Source of the DNA: Streptomyces sp. CB01881 | Lineage (GTDB): Bacteria > Actinomycetota > Actinomycetes > Streptomycetales > Streptomycetaceae | Reading direction: 5' to 3' | Length of the DNA: 64,000 nt | Assembly: GCF_002953255.1 (NCBI RefSeq) | Contig: NZ_CP026498.1 | Coordinates: forward strand, 252,750-316,749 | Part shown: positions 1 to 6,691 of the stretch, one piece after another | How the letters are laid out: every line of letters begins with the position of its first letter | Numbering within the stretch: position 1 is the stretch's first letter | Notes under the pieces: model-generated | Seen by the model: the letters and a program-made list of their open reading frames with translations, nothing else | Told to the model about the DNA's origin: nothing | Database searches by the model: none | Position numbers and translations under genes: made by a program

Positions 1-404
1 CCGCCGACTCCCTCCGCACGCTCCTGGCCGGCAGCGACGTCGTCTCCCTGCACCTGCCGCTCACCCCGCAGACCCGCGGGCTGATCGGCCGGGCCGAGCT
101 GGAACGGATGCGGCCCGGCTCGGTCCTGCTCAACACCGCCCGCGGCGGCATCGTCGACGAGCAGGCCCTGGCCGACGCCCTCCGCGACCCCGCCCACCCG
201 CTCGCGGCCGCCGCCGTCGACACGTTCGAGCACGAGCACGCCGCCTTCGCCTCACCGCTCGCCGGCCTGCCGAACGCGCTGCTCACCCCGCACATCGCCG
301 GGATGACGCGGAGCGCGATGGCCACCGCCGCCCTCCGCTGCGCGGACCACCTCGCCGCCCTGCTCGCGGGCCGCCCGGACGGCGTTCCGGTGGCGACCGC
401 GTGA
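1..404 (+). CDS. D-isomer-specific 2-hydroxyacid dehydrogenase, C-terminal part
   Basis: The window opens inside this gene; reading frame 3 is open from base 3 to the TGA at 402-404, giving about 133 residues. The fragment carries the NAD-binding half of the family: the stretch around SLHLPLTPQTRGLIG, the strand-turn LLNTARGGIVDE containing the catalytic-region Arg, and the C-terminal TPHIAG segment with the conserved His. The family reduces 2-keto acids or oxidises 2-hydroxy acids with NAD(P)H, in the cytosol; substrate cannot be read from this fragment. The N-terminal domain lies upstream of the window. The stop codon overlaps the GTG start proposed for the next gene (GTGA), so the two may be translationally coupled. 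Confidence 0.9.
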   Translation, partial: ADSLRTLLAGSDVVSLHLPLTPQTRGLIGRAELERMRPGSVLLNTARGGIVDEQALADALRDPAHPLAAAAVDTFEHEHAAFASPLAGLPNALLTPHIAGMTRSAMATAALRCADHLAALLAGRPDGVPVATA

Positions 405-1000
405 CGGCCCGGCTCCCCGAGGGCACTGGGCGGGGTGCGGGGACCGGACGGGGCGCCGGGACCGGGCGGGGCGCGGGGATCACGGTCCAGTGGGTGAGGA
501 CGTCCTGGACGAAGCGGTCGCGGGGCGGGCCGGCGGCAGCTCGCCGGAACGCCGCAGCGGCCGGCTTCGCGGTGCCGTCGCAGCCCTCGACGCTGTCCGC
601 GCCTTCGCCGTCGATGCCGTCGGTGCACCCGGCACACCTGGCGCACCTGGTGCACCTGGTGCGCATGGGCGAGGCGGACGGCTTCGCACCGCGGGAGGGG
701 TGGGAGGTCCTCCCGCCCGGCGCGCTCGGGCTGCGCGAGGCCGACGGCCGGTTGCGGGTGCTGCCCCCGGTGGAACCGTTGTACGGCCTTCCGCCGCGCG
801 CGCGGCGCCCGCCGGCCGTGCGGCTCGCACCCGGGCAGTGGGTCCGGTGGCAGCTCAACTACCGCTTCTCCAGCGCGGCGGGCGTACGGGACTGGTCCTA
901 CTGGCTGGACACCTTCAACATCGCGTACGGCCCGGCCGGCCCCGGCCTGTTCCTGACCGAACCCACCGTGCTCGTCGACGAGTGCGGCCCGGTCCGGTAG
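401..1000 (+). CDS. Hypothetical protein with low-complexity N-terminus
   Basis: I do not recognise a family. The frame runs 199 codons from a GTG that overlaps the upstream stop. The first about 85 residues are low complexity (three GTGRGAG-type repeats, then alternating His/Leu/Val), while the last about 110 residues look like ordinary folded protein (segments such as WEVLPPGAL, QWVRWQLNYRF and WSYWLDTFNIAYGP). The true start may be later, at GTG 659 or ATG 665, although neither has a clear ribosome binding site. The Trp/Tyr-rich C-terminus is the conserved-looking part. It points head-on at the gene for the AhpD-like protein, with 90 bases between the two stops. Confidence 0.55.
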   Translation: MTARLPEGTGRGAGTGRGAGTGRGAGITVQWVRTSWTKRSRGGPAAARRNAAAAGFAVPSQPSTLSAPSPSMPSVHPAHLAHLVHLVRMGEADGFAPREGWEVLPPGALGLREADGRLRVLPPVEPLYGLPPRARRPPAVRLAPGQWVRWQLNYRFSSAAGVRDWSYWLDTFNIAYGPAGPGLFLTEPTVLVDECGPVR

Positions 1001-1090
1001 CCCGGCGCCCGGCCCCACCGCCACAGCCCAAGTGCCGGGCGGCGCGGGGCCACCCGGCACCGGGCGCGAGTCGCAGCGACGACCGGAGTG

Positions 1091-1546
1091 TCACCAGGTC
1101 GCGCCGGCGGGCTGGCGGGTGGTGGCGTTCAGACGGTTGAAGAAGTTGGTCAGGCTGATCCAGAGGACCAGTGAGGCCAGCTGCTTCTCGTCGAAGTGCG
1201 CGGCCGCCGCGTCCCAGACGACGTCCGGCACGACCGCCCGGTCGGCGAGGCGGGTGACGTGCTCGGCCAGCTCCAGGGCCGCACGCTCGGCGTCGGTGAA
1301 GTACGGCGCCTCACGCCAGGCGGCGACCGCATGCAGGCGCTCGTCGGTCTCGCCGTTCTTCTTCGCGCTCGCCACGCCGCCGACGACGCAGTAGCTGCAA
1401 CCGTTGATCTGGCTGGCGCGCAGGTGGACGAGTTCGAGGGTCGACTCGGGCACGCCACCCTTCTTCGCGGCCTTGAGCACGCCCAGGATCGCGGGCATCG
1501 CCTCGGGGATGACGACGGCGGGGTTGGCCATACGGGCGTCGTTCAC
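1091..1546 (-). CDS. Carboxymuconolactone decarboxylase / AhpD-family protein
   Basis: A 151-residue protein of the AhpD/CMD fold. Residues 50-53 are CSYC, preceded by the family segment LHLRASQING-like (LVHLRASQING), the redox-active CxxC that relays electrons or reduces hydroperoxides in AhpD relatives. A downstream His-containing helix (LAEHVTRLAD) fits the proton relay. The start is GTG at 1546, with GAGAAGGA just upstream; the frame remains open further upstream but without a ribosome binding site. Likely a small cytosolic antioxidant or alkylhydroperoxidase-like enzyme. It lies downstream of, and on the same strand as, the MFS transporter and the Rrf2 regulator, with a 154-base gap, so it may belong to a redox-responsive group. 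Confidence 0.88.
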   Translation of the reverse strand: MNDARMANPAVVIPEAMPAILGVLKAAKKGGVPESTLELVHLRASQINGCSYCVVGGVASAKKNGETDERLHAVAAWREAPYFTDAERAALELAEHVTRLADRAVVPDVVWDAAAAHFDEKQLASLVLWISLTNFFNRLNATTRQPAGATW

Positions 1547-1700
1547 GGTGGTGTCCTTCTCTCGGTGTTCGCTCGTGCTGTCATCCCTTCGACGGAGCGG
1601 ATCGCGGAAGTGTGACAAGCAGGCGGAAGAGGTCCCGGGAAGGAGCCGCCGGGCTCACCGGCCGGGCGTCGACGCGTCCGCCGGGCTCACCGGCCGGCCC

Positions 1701-2924
1701 TCAGCGCGCCCGGCCGACGGTGGCGAGCAGGCAGGCCGCGGCGACGGCGGCGAGCGCCGCGGCGGTGGCGTACATCGTGGCGGCCCCGGCGTGGGCCGTC
1801 AGCCCGCCGAACACGGTGCCGGACCCGATACCGATGTAGATGGCGGAGGAGTTCAGGGCGACGACCAGCGGCGCCTCCTGCGGGGCGGCGGCGATCAACC
1901 GGTGCTGCTGCGGCGGGGTCTGGCACCAGCTGCCCGCGCCCCAGGCCACCGCGAGCAGCCCCACCAGGGCGGGCGCGCGTGTCCCGGAGGCCGCCAGCAG
2001 GCCGAGACCTCCGAGCCCGGCGGCCAGCACGAGGTAGCCCGTCGACAGCACCCGGACCGGGCCGAAGCGGTCGGTGGCGCACCCCGAGGCGAGGTTGCCG
2101 AGCACCGCGCCGAGCCCGTAGAGCGAGAGCGCCCACGCCGTGTCGGACTCCCCGATGCCGACCGCCGCGAGCGCCGGAACGCTGTACGCGTACACCGTGT
2201 AGGCCGCCGTCATGCCGAGCACGGTCAGCGGCAGGACGGCCCGCACGGCGGGACGGCGCAGCACCGCGAGGCGTTCCCGCAGTGGCACCGCAGGGTTGCC
2301 CGGCAGCGCGGGCAGCAGGAGGGCGAGCGCCGCCGCGGTGAGCAGCGCGAGCGCCGCGACCGCGGCCAGCGCCCAGCGCCACCCCGTCAGTTCGCCGACC
2401 ACGTCCCCCAGCGGGACGCCGAGTGCGGTCGCGACGGTCAGCCCGCCCACCACCACGGCCAGGGCCCTGGCCCGCCGTTCGGGGCCGGCCAGGAAGGCGG
2501 CGACCGCCCCCGCGTTGGGGGTGAACGCCGCCGCGGCGCCGGCTGCGGCCACCCGCGCGGCGATCAGCGCGGCGAAGGTGGGGGCGAGCGCCGAGGCGAG
2601 GTTGGCCACGCCGAGCCCGGTGAGCGCGGCGACGAGCAGGGTCCGGCGTGGCAGCCGGGCGGTGAGGGTCGCCAGCACCGGGGAGAGCAGGGCGTACGCC
2701 GCCGCGAAGGCGGTGACGGCCTGGCCCGCGGCCGCCGTCGACGCGCCGAGGTCCGAGGCCAGGTCGGGCAGGAACCCCGCGACCGCGAACGCGTCGGTGC
2801 CCACGGCGAAGGTACCCAGGGCCAGGACGGGGACGACGCCGGTCCGCGGCGGAGTCGGGCCGGTCGTGGCAGCGGCAGGGACGGCGGCAGCAGCAGGCGA
2901 CTCCGGCCTTAACGAGATATTCAA
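1701..2924 (-). CDS. MFS transporter (12-TM, drug-efflux type)
   Basis: A 407-residue hydrophobic protein with about 12 membrane helices, in the DHA1-like branch of the major facilitator superfamily (sugar or drug efflux; Cmx/AraJ-like). Residues near the N-terminus (VLALGTFAVGTDAFAVAGFLP) and the loop after helix 2 (RLPRRTLLV) match the family pattern. I chose a TTG start at 2924 because AAGGAG lies 10 bases upstream; a TTG further upstream at 2945 precedes that ribosome binding site. It is probably a proton-driven exporter in the cytoplasmic membrane; the substrate is unknown. An Rrf2-type regulator lies immediately upstream on the same strand, so the two may be co-regulated. Confidence 0.9.
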   Translation of the reverse strand: MNISLRPESPAAAAVPAAATTGPTPPRTGVVPVLALGTFAVGTDAFAVAGFLPDLASDLGASTAAAGQAVTAFAAAYALLSPVLATLTARLPRRTLLVAALTGLGVANLASALAPTFAALIAARVAAAGAAAAFTPNAGAVAAFLAGPERRARALAVVVGGLTVATALGVPLGDVVGELTGWRWALAAVAALALLTAAALALLLPALPGNPAVPLRERLAVLRRPAVRAVLPLTVLGMTAAYTVYAYSVPALAAVGIGESDTAWALSLYGLGAVLGNLASGCATDRFGPVRVLSTGYLVLAAGLGGLGLLAASGTRAPALVGLLAVAWGAGSWCQTPPQQHRLIAAAPQEAPLVVALNSSAIYIGIGSGTVFGGLTAHAGAATMYATAAALAAVAAACLLATVGRAR

Positions 2925-3080
2925 TGTCCCGATTCTCCTTCGCAAAAAGCCCGGCCGGGCGGCCGGGCGGCGTACAGCGGACGGACGGGCAGGCTACGGC
3001 GGGCGGACCGGGGTGCGGGCCGCTCCGGCCCACGGGGAGCGAGGCGTTCGGGCCCGTCCGGCCCACGGCATGACGGCTGG

Positions 3081-3560
3081 TCAGCCGCCCAGCCGCTCGT
3101 GGAAGCGCCGGACACGCCCGGGCGCACCCGCAGGGCTGGCCGCCAGCAGGTCGGCGAGGGTCTGCGAGGCCAGCTCGCGGCGCCACGCCAGTTCGGCCCG
3201 CCGCATCGCGCCCGCGATCCCGCACGGGCGCGCGAACTCGCCCGCCGCCGCCTCGGCACCCGCTCCCCTGCGGCGGATCTCGGTGCAGCGGAACGCCTCC
3301 GTCGCCCCCTCGACGGCGGCCACCACGTCCATCAACGTGACGTCCTCGGGTGCGCGCGCCAGCCGGTACCCGCCGCGCGTGCCCGGCACGGAGGCCAGCA
3401 CACCGGCCCGTACCAGCGGCTGCAGACGCTTCTTCAGGTACACCGGCGGCAGTTCGAAGATCTCCGCCAGCCTGCCCGTCGGGATCGGCGCCTGGTCCTC
3501 CAGCCACGCCAGCGCCAGGCAGCAGTGCAGGCCCCACTCCACACCCTCACCCATCAACAT
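3081..3560 (-). CDS. Rrf2-family transcriptional regulator
   Basis: About 159 residues from ATG 3560 (ATG 3554, two codons on, is an alternative). The N-terminal winged helix is typical of Rrf2: EGVEWGLHCCLALAWL, then a recognition region PPVYLKKRLQPLVRAG and the wing GTRGGYRLAR. Rrf2 proteins often sense iron-sulfur status, nitric oxide or redox through three cysteines; here only two lie in the equivalent C-terminal region (FRC and RPCG), so a classic [2Fe-2S] ligand set is not obvious and redox or ligand control is an open question. It precedes the MFS gene on the same strand with 156 bases between, and probably controls it and itself. Confidence 0.87.
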   Translation of the reverse strand: MLMGEGVEWGLHCCLALAWLEDQAPIPTGRLAEIFELPPVYLKKRLQPLVRAGVLASVPGTRGGYRLARAPEDVTLMDVVAAVEGATEAFRCTEIRRRGAGAEAAAGEFARPCGIAGAMRRAELAWRRELASQTLADLLAASPAGAPGRVRRFHERLGG

Positions 3561-3564
3561 AACC

Positions 3565-3581
3565 GGGATACTACATGTCCC
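3565..3581. promoter_or_regulatory. Imperfect inverted repeat upstream of Rrf2 gene
   Basis: The sequence GGGATACTACATGTCCC pairs at 5 of 8 positions about its centre and ends 5 bases from the proposed ATG of the Rrf2 gene, in the region also upstream of the divergent CPBP gene. It may be an autoregulatory operator. The symmetry is modest, so this is only a candidate. Confidence 0.3.
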
Positions 3582-3729
3582 CAAATGGATCCGGAAAGGC
3601 CCGACGCCGCCCGAGGGGGTGCACCTGGATACACCCCCGTTGGGCAGCTACACGCAATGGCCCCGGCGGCGCGGACCGGAAGAGTCGACGTCGACAGAGA
3701 CGGACCGCACGAGCAGGAGGCCAGAAGAC

Positions 3730-4554
3730 ATGCGGGCTTGGAAGGCGGAGACGGGGGTGTTCCTCACCGTCGCGTTCGTGGCGGCGGGGGCGTTGGGGGC
3801 GGTGCAGCCCGCGACGGGGATTCCGCCGGAGGTCGTCCAGTTGACCCAGTTCGGCCCCGCGGCAGGGGTGTTGGTGGTGGCGCTGCTCTGGCCCTCGCGC
3901 ATCCGGCAGCGTCTCGCCGGGGCGCTGCCCCGACGCCGGACGCCGGACACGGCCCAGGCCGGGAAGGGCGGGGCGGCCCAGGCCGGGAAGGGCCGGGCGG
4001 GCCGGGAACTGTGGATGCTGCTCTCGGCACCGCTGATCATCGCGCTCGCCGCGGGCACGTACGCCCTACTGGAGGGAGTCGGCCGGTTCACGGATCCGCG
4101 CACCCTGGAACACCCCTTCGCCCTCGTCGTGGTGGCCCAACTGGTCGGCGCGTGCGGAGAGGAGATCGGCTGGCGCTGCCTGCTCCAGCCCCTGGTGCGG
4201 ACCAGGTTCGGCCCGGTCACCGCGTCAGCCCTGGTCGGCCTGGTGTGGGGCTTCTGGCACGTGCAGGTCTTCACCCACGCCCCGGCGTACGCGGCCGGTT
4301 TCCTGCTGGCGACCGTCGCGATGTCCGTCGTCCTCGGCCTCGGTCTGGAGCACGTGCGGTCCAACCGGCTGCTGCTCGCGGGTGGCTTCCACACCCTGGT
4401 GAACCTGGGGATGCTCCTGTTCCTGGACGACGACTCCGGCGCGGTGCTGCCGATGGCGCTGTTCGGCGGCGCGTGCCTGGTGGCGGCACTGCCGTGGGTG
4501 ATGCGGGCGCCCGGCACTAGGCTCGTGACCGCGGCGGAGCACGGCGCGCGCTGA
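3730..4554 (+). CDS. CPBP-family intramembrane metalloprotease
   Basis: A 274-residue membrane protein of the CAAX protease / bacteriocin-processing (CPBP, Abi) family. The family's three motifs are visible: EEIGWR with Glu144-Glu145 and Arg149, GFWHVQVF with His177, and GGFHTLVN with His221; these form the glutamate/histidine active site inside the membrane. About eight hydrophobic segments are present. A cytoplasmic loop near residues 75-90 contains a short AQAGKG duplication. ATG 3730 follows AGGAGG by 9 bases. Relatives process CAAX-like peptides, protect against self-made bacteriocins or release anti-sigma factors; which applies here is not visible. The two-component genes follow 31 bases downstream on the same strand. 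Confidence 0.9.
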   Translation: MRAWKAETGVFLTVAFVAAGALGAVQPATGIPPEVVQLTQFGPAAGVLVVALLWPSRIRQRLAGALPRRRTPDTAQAGKGGAAQAGKGRAGRELWMLLSAPLIIALAAGTYALLEGVGRFTDPRTLEHPFALVVVAQLVGACGEEIGWRCLLQPLVRTRFGPVTASALVGLVWGFWHVQVFTHAPAYAAGFLLATVAMSVVLGLGLEHVRSNRLLLAGGFHTLVNLGMLLFLDDDSGAVLPMALFGGACLVAALPWVMRAPGTRLVTAAEHGAR

Positions 4555-4585
4555 CGGGGGAACAACGGGTGGGCAGGGCAGAGCG

Positions 4586-5923
4586 GTGGGCACAGCGGAG
4601 CAGGTGAGCACGGCGGAGCGGCAGGGCACGGCAGAGAGGCAGGGCACGGCAGCGGGGGGCGCCGCGGGCGGCTGGGCCGCCGTCGGGCGGTGCCAGCTGC
4701 TGTCACTCGCCGGCTTCGCGGTGACCGCGGTCGGCGGGCTGGTGGTGTGCACGCTGCTCCTGCTGCCGGTCGGGGTGGGGTTCCCCCTGTTGCCGCCCGC
4801 CGCGGCGGCCCTGCGCCGGCTCTCGGACCGGTACCGGTCCTGGACCGCCCGCTGGACCGGCACCTGGATCAGCCCGCCCGAACCGCTCGCCGTGGACGGC
4901 TCCGGGAGCCGCCGGCGGCGGGCGGCGGCCGTCCTCGGCGACGAGGGGTTCTGGCACGACCTCAGATGGGCCTGGCTGGAACCGTGGGCCGGCGGGGTGC
5001 TGGTCGCGGTGCCGCTGGCGCTCATCGAGTACGGAGCGTTCGGCGCACTGGTGCAGCCGTTCATCTGGCGGCTCCTCGGCGACGGCAACTGGTACGCCTT
5101 CATCCCCGTCGAGTCCACCGCCACCATGCTCGCCGCCGCCGTCCTCGGCCTCGTGTTCGTCGCGGCGGGGCTGCGTCTCGCGCCCCGGGTGCTGGAACTG
5201 CACGCCCGGTGGAGCCGGCGCACGCTCGCCGCGCCCTACTCCACCGAGCTGGTCCGCCGCATCGAGCACCTGACCGACACCCGCGCCGACGCACTGGACA
5301 CGCAGGCGGCCGAACTCCGGCGCATCGAACGGGACCTGCACGACGGGGCGCAGGCCAGGCTGGTCGCCCTGGGCATGACCCTGGACAAGGCGACCCGGCT
5401 CCTCGACGCCGATCCGCAGACCGCCCGCGAGCTGCTGCTCGTGGTCCGGAGCACCTCGGAGCGGGCCCTCCAGGACCTCCGGGACCTCGTCCACGGCATC
5501 CACCCTCCCGTCCTCGCCGACCGCGGTCTCGGCGACGCCGTCCGGTCACTGGCGCTCGACAGCTTCCTCGACGTCGACGTCGAGGTCCGGCTGCCGGGAC
5601 GGCTGCCCGCGCCCGTCGAGTCCGCCGCCTACTTCGCGGTCGGCGAACTCCTCGCCAACGCGGCCAAGCACTCCGGCGCCCGCGAGGTACGGATCCGCCT
5701 GGCGCACGCGGACACCGTGCTGCGGGTCACCGTCACCGACGACGGCCGCGGCGGCGCGGACCCCTCCCGGGGGAGCGGACTCCACGGTGTCCGGCGCAGG
5801 CTCAGTACCTTCGACGGGGCCCTCACCCTGCACAGCCCGCAGGGCGGACCGACCACCGTGACCCTGGAGATACCGTGCGCGTCGTCATTGCCGAAGACCT
5901 CTTCCTCCTCCGCGACGGGCTGA
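4586..5923 (+). CDS. Sensor histidine kinase (HisKA_3 / NarL-partner type)
   Basis: A 445-residue kinase starting at GTG 4586. The N-terminus holds four hydrophobic segments including two in the first 110 residues and two around residues 130-210. The dimerisation and phospho-acceptor helix carries ERDLHDGAQ with His252; the ATPase domain has the N-box ELLANAAKHSG and the G-box VTDDGRGG near the C-terminus. It autophosphorylates and passes phosphate to the response regulator encoded next. The last 49 bases of this gene lie inside the regulator gene in another frame, giving the kinase an unusual Ser-rich tail (SSLPKTSSSS). The signal is unknown; the sensor is mostly membrane embedded, with little extracytoplasmic domain. 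Confidence 0.93.
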   Translation: MGTAEQVSTAERQGTAERQGTAAGGAAGGWAAVGRCQLLSLAGFAVTAVGGLVVCTLLLLPVGVGFPLLPPAAAALRRLSDRYRSWTARWTGTWISPPEPLAVDGSGSRRRRAAAVLGDEGFWHDLRWAWLEPWAGGVLVAVPLALIEYGAFGALVQPFIWRLLGDGNWYAFIPVESTATMLAAAVLGLVFVAAGLRLAPRVLELHARWSRRTLAAPYSTELVRRIEHLTDTRADALDTQAAELRRIERDLHDGAQARLVALGMTLDKATRLLDADPQTARELLLVVRSTSERALQDLRDLVHGIHPPVLADRGLGDAVRSLALDSFLDVDVEVRLPGRLPAPVESAAYFAVGELLANAAKHSGAREVRIRLAHADTVLRVTVTDDGRGGADPSRGSGLHGVRRRLSTFDGALTLHSPQGGPTTVTLEIPCASSLPKTSSSSATG

Positions 5924-6519
5924 TACGGACCCTTCAGGAGCACGGCTGCGAGGTGGTCGCGGCCGTCGACAACAGCCCGGCCCTGCTGCGCGCGCTGCGC
6001 GAGGAGGAGCCGGACGTCGCCGTGGTCGACATCCGCCTGCCGCCGACCTTCACCGACGAGGGCCTCCAGGCCACCCTCGAAGCCCGCCGCGCCCGGCCGG
6101 GCCTGCCCGTCCTGATCCTCTCCCAGTACGTCGACCAGCTCTACGCCCACGAGCTGCTGGCCGGGGGCGAGGGCGCCATCGGGTACCTGCTCAAGGACCG
6201 CGTCACGCACACCGCCCAGTTCATCGACGCCGTCCGCACCGTCGCGGCCGGCGGTACGGTGATGGACCCGCAGGTCATCGCCAAGCTCCTGGCCCGCAGC
6301 GACGCCCGGGGGAACACCTCGCAGCTGACCCCGCGCGAGCACCAGGTGCTGGAGCTGATGGCCGAGGGCCGGTCGAACGCCGCCATCATGGGCACCCTGC
6401 ACATCAGCGAGAGCGCCGTCGCCAAGCACACCGCCGCCATCTTCGCCAAGCTGCGGATCGAGGCGTCCGCCGACGACAACCGCCGCGTGCTGGCGGTCCT
6501 GGCCTACCTCAAGCGCTGA
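5875..6519 (+). CDS. LuxR/NarL-family response regulator
   Basis: A 214-residue two-domain regulator. The receiver begins MRVVIAED (acidic pair at 7-8), with phospho-acceptor Asp52 in VAVVDIRLP and a Lys in GYLLKDRV. The C-terminal domain holds the LuxR-type helix-turn-helix, LTPREHQVLELMAEG through SAVAKHTAAIFAKL. GTG 5875 is chosen because it gives a complete receiver and GGAG lies just before it; this start is 49 bases inside the kinase gene, so the pair is translationally coupled. It is paralogous to the regulator at 38.9 kb, sharing the PPTxTDEG segment. Partner of the kinase just upstream. Confidence 0.93.
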   Translation: MRVVIAEDLFLLRDGLIRTLQEHGCEVVAAVDNSPALLRALREEEPDVAVVDIRLPPTFTDEGLQATLEARRARPGLPVLILSQYVDQLYAHELLAGGEGAIGYLLKDRVTHTAQFIDAVRTVAAGGTVMDPQVIAKLLARSDARGNTSQLTPREHQVLELMAEGRSNAAIMGTLHISESAVAKHTAAIFAKLRIEASADDNRRVLAVLAYLKR

Positions 6520-6600
6520 GGGCGGGAGACCGACGGGCACGGCCCCGCCGACGTACGTCGCCGCACGTCGAGCCCGCCAACGCCCGCCGATCGTCCGTCA

Positions 6601-6626
6601 GGTCGGGCGGGCGCCCGCCCCCGACC
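6601..6626. terminator. Convergent terminator hairpin
   Basis: GGTCGGGCGGGC is followed at once by GCCCGCCCCCGACC; the core GGGCGGGCGCCCGCCC is a perfect palindrome. It lies between the end of the response regulator (+) and the end of the bpX6 gene (-), where a bidirectional terminator would be expected. No T-run, as is common in actinomycetes. A CCGGCT hexamer run follows near 6649-6674. Confidence 0.55.
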
Positions 6627-6691
6627 GCTCACCTGAGGCCTGCGGACCGCTCCGGCTCCGGCTCCGGCTCCGGCCGATCTCACGCACGGTC

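Noticed and set aside
2212..3729. 500 codons of open frame upstream of the CPBP protease
   Set aside because: Composition is Ala/Ser/Arg/Thr shadow sequence opposite the MFS and Rrf2 genes; a strong ribosome site and normal N-terminus occur at ATG 3730.
4690..5874. Long plus-strand frame joined to the response regulator
   Set aside because: It overlaps the histidine kinase in another frame and is Arg/Gly/Pro-rich; the receiver domain starts exactly at GTG 5875.
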